This document shows positions 16,497 to 25,165 of a stretch of 32,658 nt of DNA, piece after piece. Under the pieces are notes generated by a model. The model searched no databases and was not told the DNA's origin. It was given only the letters and a program-made list of their open reading frames with translations. Made by a program: the position numbers and the translations under genes. How positions within the stretch are numbered: the first letter of the stretch is position 1; every line of letters starts with the position of its first letter. The DNA comes from Comamonadaceae bacterium (GTDB lineage Bacteria > Pseudomonadota > Gammaproteobacteria > Burkholderiales > Burkholderiaceae_C), in assembly GCA_947371915.1 (NCBI GenBank), contig CANBRM010000017.1:1-32658 (forward strand). Reading direction: 5' to 3'.

Positions 16497-17629
16497 GTGC
16501 ATCCCAAACGGCCACGGGCAAAACGCCCGTCAGCATTTCTCCCGTGGAAGACATCGTCGCCGACATGAAGGCGGGACGCATCGTGATCTTGGTCGACGAA
16601 GAAGACCGCGAAAACGAAGGTGATTTGGTGCTGGCGTCTGACCACGTCACCCCCGAAGCCATCAACTTCATGGCCCGCTTTGGCCGTGGCTTGATTTGCC
16701 TCACACTCACCCGTGAGCGCTGTGAATACCTGAAGTTGCCCCCTATGGCGGCTCGCAATGGCACGGTCTACAGCACAGCCTTCACCGTGTCGATCGAAGC
16801 TGCCGAGGGCGTGACCACCGGCATTTCAGCGGCCGACCGCGCACGGACCATTCAAGTAGCGGTGGCCAAAGCCACCCAACCCACCGACTTGGTGCAGCCC
16901 GGCCATGTGTTCCCACTCCAAGCGGTGGACGGCGGCGTGCTGATGCGCGCTGGCCACACCGAAGCCGGTTGCGACTTGGCCGCCATGGCAGGCTGCTCAC
17001 CCTCTTCTGTGATTTGCGAAATCATGAAAGACGACGGCACCATGGCCCGCTTGCCAGACTTGCAAATCTTTGCCGCCGAACACGGCTTGAAGATCGGCAC
17101 CATCGCCGACTTGATCGAGCACCGCAGCCGCAACGAATCGCTGGTGCACAAAGTCGGCTCACGCCCCATGGCCACGGCACACGGTGAGTTCACGGCGAAC
17201 GCCTACAAAGACATGACCAGCGGCGCAGTGCATCTGGCCCTCGTCAAAGGCGCCTGGCAGCCCGACGCAGAAGTGTTGGCCCGCGTGCACGAACCCCTGT
17301 CGGTTTTTGACGCCTTGGAACCCAACCGCGTCATGCACTCTTGGGGCTTGGATGCCGCCATGCAGCGCATTGACAAAGAAGGCCATGGCGTGGTCGTGTT
17401 GCTCAACTGTGGCGAAAGCGGCGAGCAGCTGCTGGCGCAGTTCGAAGGCACGGCCCGTTCAGCCCAAGCCCCCGAGCGCGGCCGCATGGACTTGCGCTCT
17501 TATGGCGTAGGCGCACAAATCTTGCGCGACTGCGGCGTGCACAAAATGCGTCTCATGGGCAACCCACGCCGCATGCCCAGCATGGCGGGCTACGGACTCG
17601 AAATCACCGGCTACCTCTCCAAAGAATAA
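16493..17629 (+). CDS. ribB: 3,4-dihydroxy-2-butanone-4-phosphate synthase with degenerate RibA-like domain (RibBX type)
   Basis: The N-terminal domain (residues 1-210) makes 3,4-dihydroxy-2-butanone-4-phosphate from ribulose-5-phosphate, the four-carbon donor for lumazine. Its active-site motifs are clear: [10 protein letters not shown] at 35-44 and RAGHTEAG at about 152-159. The C-terminal domain (about 215-378) aligns with GTP cyclohydrolase II by position and by its end ([20 protein letters not shown]), but the three zinc cysteines and the RQEGRGIGL catalytic loop are missing; the equivalent stretch reads [16 protein letters not shown]. It should therefore lack GTP cyclohydrolase II activity, as in the RibBX variant known from Proteobacteria. 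It is often labelled ribBA by automated annotation. It overlaps ribE by four bases; a 7-bp tandem repeat spans its stop. Confidence 0.93.
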   Translation: MSASQTATGKTPVSISPVEDIVADMKAGRIVILVDEEDRENEGDLVLASDHVTPEAINFMARFGRGLICLTLTRERCEYLKLPPMAARNGTVYSTAFTVSIEAAEGVTTGISAADRARTIQVAVAKATQPTDLVQPGHVFPLQAVDGGVLMRAGHTEAGCDLAAMAGCSPSSVICEIMKDDGTMARLPDLQIFAAEHGLKIGTIADLIEHRSRNESLVHKVGSRPMATAHGEFTANAYKDMTSGAVHLALVKGAWQPDAEVLARVHEPLSVFDALEPNRVMHSWGLDAAMQRIDKEGHGVVVLLNCGESGEQLLAQFEGTARSAQAPERGRMDLRSYGVGAQILRDCGVHKMRLMGNPRRMPSMAGYGLEITGYLSKE

Positions 17630-17641
17630 AGAATAAAGAAT
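17621..17641 (+). repeat. Three tandem copies of AAAGAAT at the ribB-ribH junction
   Basis: Three perfect 7-base copies run back to back. The first supplies the last two codons of ribB and the start of its stop codon (AAA GAA TAA); the others fill the gap before the ribH ATG at 17648. The AAAGA of the last copy is the only candidate ribosome binding site for ribH. Confidence 0.9.
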
Positions 17642-17647
17642 ACAAAC

Positions 17648-18121
17648 ATGTTTGTCTCCAACCTCGCCTCCACCACCACGCTCGACGGCAGCGCACTGAA
17701 AATTGGCATCGTCCAAGCGCGCTTCAACGAGCGCCTAACCAACGCACTCGCCGCTGCCTGCATCGCCGAACTCAAAGCCATGGGCGTGGCCGATGACCGC
17801 ATCACCCACGTGCATGTGCCTGGGGCCCTCGAAGTGCCTTTGGCCTTGGCAGCGCTCGCGCAAATTGAAGACCCAGAACCGTTCAGCGCCCTCATTGCGC
17901 TGGGCTGCATCATCCGCGGCGAGACTTACCACTTTGAGTTGGTGGCCAACGAGTCAGGCGCAGGCGTGACCCGTGTGGGCATGGACTATCACATCCCCAT
18001 TGCCAACGCCATCCTCACCACCGAAGACATGCCCCAAGCGGTGGCACGTCAAACCGACAAAGGCCGCGACGCTGCCCGTGTGGCCGTAGAAATGGCCTTG
18101 TTGTTGGAGAGCTTGGCATGA
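17648..18121 (+). CDS. ribH: 6,7-dimethyl-8-ribityllumazine synthase
   Basis: RibH condenses 5-amino-6-ribitylaminouracil with dihydroxybutanone phosphate to form lumazine, the substrate of RibE. It normally assembles as a 60-subunit capsid or a pentamer/decamer. The 157-residue protein shows the family motifs [45 protein letters not shown] and [21 protein letters not shown]. The family expectation GxLTTxxxxQA is met by [12 protein letters not shown]. The ribosome binding site is weak (AAAGA in the tandem repeat). The stop overlaps nusB by four bases. Confidence 0.97.
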   Translation: MFVSNLASTTTLDGSALKIGIVQARFNERLTNALAAACIAELKAMGVADDRITHVHVPGALEVPLALAALAQIEDPEPFSALIALGCIIRGETYHFELVANESGAGVTRVGMDYHIPIANAILTTEDMPQAVARQTDKGRDAARVAVEMALLLESLA

Positions 18122-18654
18122 GCGATCACACTCCCGCTACAGACGACAAAGCCCCGCGCAAAACAGCCCCTAAATCGGACAGCAACGGCACCACCAAAAG
18201 CACCGCCAAATCTGGCCGCAGCCGCTCGCGTGAGTTTGCGTTGCAAGGCCTCTACCAATTTTTGGTGGGCAAAAACGAAGCAGCAGACATCGACGTGTTT
18301 ACCCGCGACTTGAGCGGTTTTCACAAATCCGACTCGGTGCACTACGACGCGTTGCTGTACGGCTGCGTCGAACAACGCGAGCTGCTCGACGCCTTGATCG
18401 TGCCCTTGCTCGACCGCAAGATCGAAGAAATCTCCCCCATCGAACATGCGGTGATGTGGATGGGCGCCTACGAGTTCAAGCACTGCATCGACGTACCTTG
18501 GCGCGTGGTGCTGAACGAATACATCGAGTTGGCCAAATCATTCGGCGGCACCGACGGCCACAAGTATGTGAATGCGGTGTTGAACGGCTTGGCCCCGCAA
18601 CTGCGCCCACACGAGGTGCAAGCCGACCGCGCCAAAGGCATCGTGCGTTCTTGA
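18118..18654 (+). CDS. nusB: Transcription antitermination factor NusB
   Basis: NusB binds boxA RNA with NusE (S10) and takes part in antitermination of rRNA operons. This 178-residue protein has an N-terminal extension of about 35 residues rich in Thr, Lys, Ser and Ala, probably disordered, before the core [17 protein letters not shown]. The all-helical core continues to [29 protein letters not shown], the conserved C-terminal signature. ribH-nusB is a very common pair in proteobacteria. The start overlaps the ribH stop, and the aminotransferase ATG follows its stop by two bases, so the block is one operon. Confidence 0.97.
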   Translation: MSDHTPATDDKAPRKTAPKSDSNGTTKSTAKSGRSRSREFALQGLYQFLVGKNEAADIDVFTRDLSGFHKSDSVHYDALLYGCVEQRELLDALIVPLLDRKIEEISPIEHAVMWMGAYEFKHCIDVPWRVVLNEYIELAKSFGGTDGHKYVNAVLNGLAPQLRPHEVQADRAKGIVRS

Positions 18655-18656
18655 CC

Positions 18657-19844
18657 ATGAAAATTGCCCAGCGCGCGCAGCGCATTGAGCCGTTTTACGT
18701 GATGGAGGTGGCCAAAGCCGCCGCCGAACGCGCTGCCCTTGTGGCGCACACCGATGCGCCCATGATCTTTTTGAACATCGGCGAGCCCGACTTCACGGCA
18801 CCGCCTTTGGTGCAAGAAGCCGCAGCCCGCGCCGTCCACGACGGCCTCACCCAATACACCCCCGCGCTCGGCTTGAGCGCCTTGCGTGAACGCATCAGCG
18901 CGTGGTACGCCACACGCTTTGGTGTGAACGTGCCGGCGCGCCGCATTGTGGTGACGGCGGGTGCCTCAGCCGCGTTGCAGCTGGCTTGTCTGGCCTTGGT
19001 TGAAGCGGGTGATGAGGTGCTCATGCCCGATCCCAGCTACCCCTGCAACCGCCACTTTGTGAGCGCCGCAGAAGGCCGTGCTGTGCTGGTGCCCACCACC
19101 GCGGCAGAGCGCTTTCAACTCAGTGCAGCGCAGGTGCGTGCGCATTGGGTGAACGACAAAACGCAAGGCGTGTTGCTGGCATCGCCGTCCAACCCAACGG
19201 GCACCTCGATTCACCCCAGCGAGCTGGGCGCTATTCACAACGAAGTGTCTGAGCGTGGCGGCTTCACCTTGATCGACGAGATCTATTTGGGCCTGAGCTA
19301 CGACGCGCAGTTCGGTCAGTCCGCGCTCGGGTTGGATGACCAAGTCATCAGCATCAACAGCTTCTCCAAATACTTCAACATGACCGGTTGGCGCTTGGGC
19401 TGGTTGGTCGTGCCCGATGCGCTACTCCCCGTGGTCGAGCGCTTGGCACAAAATCTGTTTATCTGCGCCAGCACCGTGGCGCAACACGCCGCACTGGCCT
19501 GCTTTGAGGACGACAGCATCGCCGAGTACGAACGCCGCCGCGCCGAGTTCAAAGCGCGCCGCGATTTCTTTGTGCCCGCCCTCAACGCACTGGGCCTGAA
19601 CGTACCGGTCATGCCTGACGGTGCGTTTTACGCCTGGGCCAACTGCACGGCAGCCTGCGAGAAACTGGGCATTCAAGGCAGCTGGGATTTCGCCTTCGAG
19701 GTGATGAAACGAGCCAACATCGCCATCGCGCCGGGTCGCGACTTCGGCCATGCAGACACATCGCGTCATGTGCGCTTCTCAACCGCCCGCTCCTTGCCCG
19801 AGTTGCAAGCGGCCGTGGCGCGTTTGCAAACGCTTTTAGGCTGA
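18657..19844 (+). CDS. Class I/II pyridoxal phosphate aminotransferase
   Basis: A 395-residue fold-type I aminotransferase. Conserved residues are visible: NPTG with Asn179, Asp207 and Tyr210 in IDEIYLGLSY, the PLP lysine Lys238 in SFSKYFNMTGWRLGW, Arg246 in that same motif, and the substrate-carboxylate arginine in a late RHVRFS segment. The frame is open upstream through nusB, but ATG 18657 lies two bases after the nusB stop and gives a normal N-terminus. Similar proteins are labelled aspartate, alanine or valine-pyruvate aminotransferase; the substrate cannot be settled here. It sits between nusB and ybgC in what looks like a continuous transcript. Confidence 0.9.
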   Translation: MKIAQRAQRIEPFYVMEVAKAAAERAALVAHTDAPMIFLNIGEPDFTAPPLVQEAAARAVHDGLTQYTPALGLSALRERISAWYATRFGVNVPARRIVVTAGASAALQLACLALVEAGDEVLMPDPSYPCNRHFVSAAEGRAVLVPTTAAERFQLSAAQVRAHWVNDKTQGVLLASPSNPTGTSIHPSELGAIHNEVSERGGFTLIDEIYLGLSYDAQFGQSALGLDDQVISINSFSKYFNMTGWRLGWLVVPDALLPVVERLAQNLFICASTVAQHAALACFEDDSIAEYERRRAEFKARRDFFVPALNALGLNVPVMPDGAFYAWANCTAACEKLGIQGSWDFAFEVMKRANIAIAPGRDFGHADTSRHVRFSTARSLPELQAAVARLQTLLG

Positions 19845-19849
19845 ACCGC

Positions 19850-20254
19850 ATGACCCACCCCGCCCCGTTTGAACACGCCGTGCGCATTTATTGGGAAGAC
19901 ACCGATGCCGGTGGCATCGTGTTTTACGCCAACTACCTGAAGTTTTTTGAGCGGGCACGAACCGAATGGTTGCGTGCGTTGGGCATTGGCCAACACGCCC
20001 TGCGCGAAGAAACGGGTGGCATGTTTGTGGTCAGCGAAACCGCCGTCAAATACCACCGCCCCGCCCAACTCGACGACCTGCTGCGAGTTACAGCGCGCCT
20101 GAGCGAAAGTGGACGTGCCAGCTTGGTCATTGCCCAACAGGCATGGCGTGGCGACACACTGCTGTGCGAAGGCACCATTCGCATCGGCTGGGTGGACGAA
20201 AGCACACTAAAGCCTGCGAGAATCCCCCCCTCTGTATTGGAACGTTTGACATGA
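19850..20254 (+). CDS. ybgC: Tol-Pal associated acyl-CoA thioesterase YbgC
   Basis: A 134-residue hot-dog fold thioesterase. The signature YWEDTDAGGIVFYANYLKFF contains the catalytic aspartate typical of the 4-hydroxybenzoyl-CoA thioesterase/YbgC group, followed by ERARTEWLRALG. It hydrolyses acyl-CoA or acyl-ACP thioesters in the cytoplasm, with a suggested link to phospholipid metabolism. Its position directly before tolQ (four-base overlap) is the usual tol-pal operon head. It starts five bases after the aminotransferase stop. Confidence 0.96.
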   Translation: MTHPAPFEHAVRIYWEDTDAGGIVFYANYLKFFERARTEWLRALGIGQHALREETGGMFVVSETAVKYHRPAQLDDLLRVTARLSESGRASLVIAQQAWRGDTLLCEGTIRIGWVDESTLKPARIPPSVLERLT

Positions 20255-20940
20255 CACAAGACTTTTCCATCATCCATTTGTTGCTCAACGCCAGTTGGGT
20301 CGTGCAAGTGGTGGTGCTGATGCTGATGGGCGTCTCCATCGCGAGTTGGGCCGCCATCTTTCGCAAAATCATTTCGATCAAACACATCAAAGCCTTGAAC
20401 GATGAGTTCGAGCGCGAGTTTTGGTCAGGCACCAGCTTGAACGAGCTGTTTGCCTCAGCCGCACAAAACGCCAAGTTGTCGGGCCCGATGGAACGCATCT
20501 TTGCCAGCGGCATGCGCGAGTACCAAAAACTGCGCGAACGCCGCATCAACGACAGCAGCGCGTTGATGGACGGTGCACGCCGTGCCATGCGCGCCAGCTA
20601 CCAGCGCGAGATGGACGCCATCGAGTCCAACCTGTCGCTGCTGGCCTCGGTCGGTTCGGTGTCGCCTTATGTGGGTTTGTTCGGCACAGTCTGGGGCATC
20701 ATGCACGCCTTCACAGGTTTGGCAGGCATGCAACAAGTGACCTTGGCCAAAGTGGCGCCCGGCATTGCCGAAGCGTTGGTGGCCACCGCCATTGGCCTGT
20801 TCGCCGCCATTCCTGCCGTGTTGGCCTACAACCGTTTTTCGCGTGACATTGACCGCATCTCGATCAAGCTGGAAACCTTCATCGAAGAGTTCAGCAACAT
20901 CTTGCAGCGCAACGTCAGCGCCACGTCTAACGCCAACTGA
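20251..20940 (+). CDS. tolQ: Tol-Pal system protein TolQ
   Basis: TolQ is the inner-membrane stator subunit that, with TolR, uses the proton gradient to energise TolA during outer-membrane constriction at division. The 229-residue protein begins MTQDFSIIHLLLNASWVVQV and has three membrane segments: about residues 15-37, then two in the MotA/TolQ/ExbB domain at about 130-155 (VSPYVGLFGTVWGIMHAF) and 168-193 (ALVATAIGLFAAIPAVLAYN). The frame is open far upstream through ybgC, but ATG 20251 overlaps the ybgC stop and matches family length. tolR follows after 14 bases. Confidence 0.97.
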   Translation: MTQDFSIIHLLLNASWVVQVVVLMLMGVSIASWAAIFRKIISIKHIKALNDEFEREFWSGTSLNELFASAAQNAKLSGPMERIFASGMREYQKLRERRINDSSALMDGARRAMRASYQREMDAIESNLSLLASVGSVSPYVGLFGTVWGIMHAFTGLAGMQQVTLAKVAPGIAEALVATAIGLFAAIPAVLAYNRFSRDIDRISIKLETFIEEFSNILQRNVSATSNAN

Positions 20941-20954
20941 GCGACAAACGCAAC

Positions 20955-21386
20955 ATGGCTTCCATCGCTCCCCGCTCTGGCCGTGGCCGTCGCGCTATGA
21001 ACGACATCAACATGGTGCCGTTCATCGACGTGATGCTGGTCTTGCTGATCATCTTCATGGTCACCGCGCCCTTGATTTCCCCCAGCGTGATTGACTTGCC
21101 CAGCGTGGGCAAAGCGTCGGCGGTGCCCGACCAAGTGATTCACGTCGAGATCAGTAAAGACGAAAAAATCACACTCAAAAGCACGGGCACCGTGAGCAAA
21201 ACTCTGCCCAGTTCGCTGAGCGCTTTGGCGCGTGATGTCAAAACCTTGCAAGGCGAAGTCGCCCAAGGCCCGGTGGTGATCACCGCAGACCGCACCATCA
21301 AGTACGAAACTGTGGTCAAAGCCATGGACACGCTGCAACGCTCAGGCGTGCAGCGCGTGGGTTTGTCGGTGCAACTCGCCGAGTGA
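20955..21386 (+). CDS. tolR: Tol-Pal system protein TolR
   Basis: A 143-residue ExbD/TolR family protein. One membrane helix lies at about residues 22-42 in NMVPFIDVMLVLLIIFMVTA; Asp25 is the conserved protonatable residue of the channel. The periplasmic domain follows (IDLPSVGKA through VGLSVQLAE). It forms the ion-driven motor with TolQ. It lies between tolQ and tolA in the usual order, with 25 bases before tolA. Confidence 0.97.
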   Translation: MASIAPRSGRGRRAMNDINMVPFIDVMLVLLIIFMVTAPLISPSVIDLPSVGKASAVPDQVIHVEISKDEKITLKSTGTVSKTLPSSLSALARDVKTLQGEVAQGPVVITADRTIKYETVVKAMDTLQRSGVQRVGLSVQLAE

Positions 21387-21411
21387 TGCCCACACGCCCG
21401 TTCTCGCTGTC

Positions 21412-22383
21412 ATGAGTGCCCAAGCCAAACACCTGGAATTCGCCCCACCGCCTGATGAAGGTACGGGTCGCGCGTTGGCGGCCGCCTTGTTTGTGCACGG
21501 CTTGTTGCTGGTGGCGCTGACCGCGGGTATTCAATGGCAGCAAGACGACAGCCTGTCTGTCGAAGCCGAGTTGTGGTCGGCCGTGCCGATGGCTGCAGCC
21601 CCTCCGCTGGAAGCAGTGGAACCGCCGCCACCGCCGGAACCCAAACCTCAGCCCAAACCTGAACCCCTACAGAAGCCTGTGGTGGTCAAACCGCCGTCGC
21701 CAGAGCCCGACCGCGATGCTGAAATTGCGCTGGCCAAGCGCCGCAAACAACTCGACGACGAGAAAAAGCTGCAAGAGTCCAAAGAGGCGGAGAAGCGCAA
21801 GCAACTCGAACGTCAAAAAGAAGAAGACAAAAAAGCCGAGTTGAAAAAGGCTCAAGAGAAGAAAGACAAGCTCAAAGCCGAAGAAGAAAAACGCAAACTC
21901 GAGGCCAAACTAGAGGCCAAGCGCGACGACGAACGCAAAGAGAAAGAACGCAAAGACGCGAAGCAGCAGCAAGCGCAAAAAGATGCCAAGCAAGCCGCAG
22001 AAGACGCCAAAAAGCTCGATGCCATTCGCTCCGAGAACATGCGCCGCATCGCGGGCATGGCCGGCGCCACAGGCAGCGAAAACGCCACCGGCACGGCCCT
22101 GCGCGCGTCAGGCCCGTCCGACAGTTACGGCGGCCGCATTCGTGCGCGCATCAAGCCCAACATCACCTTCACCGAAGATATCGCCAGCAACACAGCGGCC
22201 GAAGTGGAAGTGCGTTGTTCGCCTGACGGCACCATCGTGTCGCGCAAGCTGGTCAAGTCCAGCGGCAGCGCCGCTTGGGACAATGCGGTGCTCAAGGCCA
22301 TCGACAAAACCGAGGTGCTGCCCCGAGACACCGATGGACGCGTGCATTCGCCGCTGATCATCAGCTTCCGTCCTCGCGATTAA
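21412..22383 (+). CDS. tolA: Tol-Pal system protein TolA
   Basis: TolA spans the periplasm from the inner membrane to the TolB/Pal complex. In this 323-residue protein a membrane helix lies at about residues 21-40 (ALAAALFVHGLLLVALTAG), followed by a proline-rich stretch (PPPPPEPKPQPKPEP) and a long Lys/Glu/Ala coiled helix at about 100-205. The C-terminal domain (about 240-323) contains YGGRIRARIKPNITFTE and a TonB-like IISFRPRD end. Length and architecture match betaproteobacterial TolA. The expected partners tolB and pal do not follow; an acyltransferase-3 gene starts 32 bases downstream. Confidence 0.95.
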   Translation: MSAQAKHLEFAPPPDEGTGRALAAALFVHGLLLVALTAGIQWQQDDSLSVEAELWSAVPMAAAPPLEAVEPPPPPEPKPQPKPEPLQKPVVVKPPSPEPDRDAEIALAKRRKQLDDEKKLQESKEAEKRKQLERQKEEDKKAELKKAQEKKDKLKAEEEKRKLEAKLEAKRDDERKEKERKDAKQQQAQKDAKQAAEDAKKLDAIRSENMRRIAGMAGATGSENATGTALRASGPSDSYGGRIRARIKPNITFTEDIASNTAAEVEVRCSPDGTIVSRKLVKSSGSAAWDNAVLKAIDKTEVLPRDTDGRVHSPLIISFRPRD

Positions 22384-22415
22384 CCATACGCCGAGACGCG
22401 ATAGATAAGGTCGGT

Positions 22416-23459
22416 TTGTTACAACGTTCGTTCACGGTGGATGTGTTCAAGGTGGTGGCTGCACAGCTGATCGTGTGGCACCACTTCTCGGCCTATGGAC
22501 CGATGGCCGACACCATGAACCTGCAATGGCCACACTTAATCAACTGGCTGTACATGAACGCGCGTCTGGCCGTTCAGGTGTTCTTGGTGGTCGGCGGCTT
22601 TTTGGCGGGGCAATCGGTGATGACCAAGCCCATGTCGCACCCCGTCATTCATATTTTGAAACGCTACTTGCGTTTGGCACCCATTTTCATTTTGGCGATC
22701 AGCCTCATCAGCTTGGCTGTCGCGATGTCACGCGCCAACATCCACGGCGATTGGTTGCCCAGTGCGCCCACCTTCTTGCATTTCTTGGCGCATGCCTTGT
22801 TGGTGCACGATCTCTTGGGCGTTGAAGCGCTCTCCAGCGGTGCTTGGTATGTGGCAATTGACTTTCAGCTGTTCGTGGTGTTGATCGTGCTGTGTCACAG
22901 CTTGCAGCGCTTTGGCATTCGCGTGTTGTCTATGGGTGTTGCATCCCTGTGTGTTGCATCCATGTGGTGGTTCAACCGCATCGATGCACTCGACATCTGG
23001 GCCATTTACTTTTTTGCCGCGTATGGCTTGGGCGTATTGGCCGCATGGGCCAAACGCTCGGCTTTTGACGCTGCGGTGTTTTGGGTCACCGTGTTGCTGG
23101 CCCTTGGCGCGTTGTGGATTGACTACCGCTCGCGCTTGGGTTTGGCTTTGGCGACGGCTATTTGGCTGACCATCAAGCCCAAAAGCATGGTGCATTGGAC
23201 GCCCATAAAACGCATGGTGCATCGATTGGCCAACAGCGCCTATGTGCTGTTTTTGACCCACTTCGGCGTGATTGTGGTGTTCAGCGCGATGTGGAACCGA
23301 AGCCATTTTTACAACCCTGTCACCGCGTTTGCGTTGACAGGGTTTGCTTGGGTCTGCGCGGTAGGCTTGGGTTTATTTCTGCACGAAAAAGCAGAAATTC
23401 CCGTCCACCACTGGGTCTCGCATCAATCTAGGCTGATGTTTTTGCGCTTGACCAACTGA
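22416..23459 (+). CDS. Acyltransferase 3 family membrane protein
   Basis: A roughly 347-residue membrane protein of the acyltransferase-3 (OafA/NodX-type) family, which O-acylates surface sugars such as O-antigen or exopolysaccharide. It begins RSFTVDVFKVVAAQLIVWHH, where the His in the first helix matches the conserved catalytic region, and AVQVFLVVGGFLAG is the second hallmark. Around ten hydrophobic segments follow. The frame is open back into tolA; TTG 22416, preceded by AAGG, is the best start, with GTG 22437 as alternative. It takes the place usually held by tolB and overlaps the convergent binding-protein gene by 37 bases. A short repeat, GTGTTGCATCC twice, lies near 22938. Its acceptor is unknown. 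Confidence 0.82.
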   Translation: MLQRSFTVDVFKVVAAQLIVWHHFSAYGPMADTMNLQWPHLINWLYMNARLAVQVFLVVGGFLAGQSVMTKPMSHPVIHILKRYLRLAPIFILAISLISLAVAMSRANIHGDWLPSAPTFLHFLAHALLVHDLLGVEALSSGAWYVAIDFQLFVVLIVLCHSLQRFGIRVLSMGVASLCVASMWWFNRIDALDIWAIYFFAAYGLGVLAAWAKRSAFDAAVFWVTVLLALGALWIDYRSRLGLALATAIWLTIKPKSMVHWTPIKRMVHRLANSAYVLFLTHFGVIVVFSAMWNRSHFYNPVTAFALTGFAWVCAVGLGLFLHEKAEIPVHHWVSHQSRLMFLRLTN

Positions 23460-24409
23460 TCGTAAATTTTGCTTTTCACATCGGCGTTCTTGCGAATCTC
23501 GTCGGGTGACCAAGTGAGTGATTCAAACGCAAAAGTGTTGAAACGGGTTTTGACCTCGGGGTCTGCCAGCACTTTGAGCACATCGGCGTTGATCTTCGCT
23601 GACACGTCACTGGGCAAACCTTTGGGCGACACCAGCACCACAAACGAGTTCACGTCAAAGCCTGCAAACCCAGTGGCTTCGGTGACCGTGGGCACATCCG
23701 GCATTTGCGGCAAACGCTTGGCGGCAGCCACCGCGAGGTAGCGAATCTTGCCCGCCTTGAACACGCCTTGGCTGGACGGGATGCTAGCAAAACTCCACTG
23801 AATGTCGCCCGCGCCCACCGAGGTGAACAACTGAGACACCTCGCGGTAAGCCACATGCGTCATCTCGGAGTTGGTGAGTAACTCCAACTGCTCCCCGCCC
23901 AAATGGCCCGGGCTACCGATGCCCCACGAACCGTAGCTCACTTTGTTGGGCTCAGACTTGGCGGACGCGATCAAGTCCTTCATGTTTTGCCATTTCGAAT
24001 CGGTGGCCACGGCCACCAAGAAAGGCGTGCGAAACAACGGTGCCACGGGGTCAAAGGTGTTGAGCGTGACGAAGTTTTTCGATTTGTACAGCAACGGCAA
24101 CGCCGACAAATGCTCGCTGTCGAGTTGCAACAAAGTGTAGCCGTCGGCGGGCATGCGTTGGGTCGCATCGATGGCGATGAAGCCGCCACCACCAGGTTTG
24201 TTGGTGATGGTCACCGGTTGGTTCCACAGCTTGGAGAGCTTGTCTGACACTTGACGCAACACAGCATCAGGGCCACTGCCGGCTGCAAAAGCCGTGACGA
24301 TGTTGACCGGCTTGGTCGGAAAAGTGGCGGCTTGTTGGGCTGCAACGGGCAGCGTCCAGACAACGGCACTTGCCACACAAGCAACGAAAGAAGTTTTCAA
24401 GAAATTCAT
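23423..24409 (-). CDS. Tripartite tricarboxylate transporter (Bug/TctC) substrate-binding protein
   Basis: A 328-residue periplasmic binding protein of the Bug/TctC family, greatly expanded in Comamonadaceae. A signal peptide spans residues 1-25 (VWTLPVAAQ). The mature part shows FPTKPVNIVTAFAAGSGPD, NKPGGGGFIAID and a C-terminal ADPEVKTRF, all family marks. Family members bind carboxylates, often aromatic or dicarboxylic acids. It is the last gene of the gentisate operon, 95 bases after the isomerase. No TctA/TctB membrane subunits are present here, as is usual for orphan Bug proteins. The inferred ligand is 3-hydroxybenzoate, gentisate or a similar acid, from context only. Confidence 0.9.
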   Translation of the reverse strand: MNFLKTSFVACVASAVVWTLPVAAQQAATFPTKPVNIVTAFAAGSGPDAVLRQVSDKLSKLWNQPVTITNKPGGGGFIAIDATQRMPADGYTLLQLDSEHLSALPLLYKSKNFVTLNTFDPVAPLFRTPFLVAVATDSKWQNMKDLIASAKSEPNKVSYGSWGIGSPGHLGGEQLELLTNSEMTHVAYREVSQLFTSVGAGDIQWSFASIPSSQGVFKAGKIRYLAVAAAKRLPQMPDVPTVTEATGFAGFDVNSFVVLVSPKGLPSDVSAKINADVLKVLADPEVKTRFNTFAFESLTWSPDEIRKNADVKSKIYDQLVKRKNISLD

Positions 24410-24504
24410 ATGCGTTTCATTTCAAAAGTCAGGTGAAAAAGTCAGCTCAACGTCGAAGGGCAAGCCGATGAGAAAAAGCGCTCAGTCCTTGTCTGTCGCA
24501 GCCA

Positions 24505-25146
24505 TCAAGATGCATCAGGCTGCTGCAGTGGCGCAGCTTTTTGGAAGGCTTCCAGTTGCATGCATGCAGCCTCCACCGCCGCGATGCATGGCCATTGGCT
24601 CAGGTCCACTTTGAAGCGGCGTGAGCTCTCGACTTGCGGAATCAAGTACACATCGGCCAAGGTGGGCGTGTTGCCAAAGCAAAACGCACCGCGACGGGTG
24701 TCAGCGGCCAACAAGGCCTCGATGGCGTTGAAGCCGTCGGTGATCCAGGTGTTGCACCAGGCGTTGATGACGTCTTCGTTGGCCCCAAATTGCTTGCGCA
24801 GGGTTTCCAAAATGCGGCGGTTGTTGATGGGGTGAATATCGCAACCGACGATGGCAGCCAAAGCACGCACATGGGCGCGGTCCAGCGCATCCGTGGGCAA
24901 AAGCGCGGGCGTGGGGTAAGTCTCTTCCAGCCATTCGATGATGGCGGGCGATTGAATCAACACCTGTTCGTCGCCCAAAACCAAGGCGGGCACCAAGCCT
25001 TGCGGGTTCAGGGCTTTGAAGGCTTCTTTCAAATGCGCTTCGGTGCGCAAATCAACAGCGATGTAATCGGTGCTGATGCCTTTGAGGTTGAGGGCGATGC
25101 GCAAGCGGTGCGAGGTGGCGCTGCGGAAAAAGTTGTAGAGCTTCAT
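24505..25146 (-). CDS. nagL: Maleylpyruvate isomerase, zeta-class glutathione transferase
   Basis: This 213-residue protein isomerises maleylpyruvate to fumarylpyruvate using glutathione, the third step of the gentisate pathway. The N-terminal thioredoxin-like domain begins MKLYNFFRSATSHRLRIALN, with Ser/Thr residues in the position of the zeta-class active site, then LNPQGLVPALVL and QSPAIIEWLEE. The all-helical C-terminal domain includes CDIHPINNRR and TPTLADVYLIPQV. ATG 25146 gives the normal start; the frame is open 11 codons further. Maleylacetoacetate isomerase is the close relative, but the neighbouring gentisate dioxygenase and fumarylpyruvate hydrolase favour maleylpyruvate. It lies 19 bases after nagK. 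Confidence 0.9.
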   Translation of the reverse strand: MKLYNFFRSATSHRLRIALNLKGISTDYIAVDLRTEAHLKEAFKALNPQGLVPALVLGDEQVLIQSPAIIEWLEETYPTPALLPTDALDRAHVRALAAIVGCDIHPINNRRILETLRKQFGANEDVINAWCNTWITDGFNAIEALLAADTRRGAFCFGNTPTLADVYLIPQVESSRRFKVDLSQWPCIAAVEAACMQLEAFQKAAPLQQPDAS

Positions 25147-25165
25147 GTCTGCTTTCGTGGCGACG

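Noticed and set aside
22920-22970. Direct repeat GTGTTGCATCC twice in the acyltransferase gene as a mobile element trace
   Set aside because: The repeat is short, in frame (coding VAS twice) and inside a membrane helix, so it is better read as local codon duplication.
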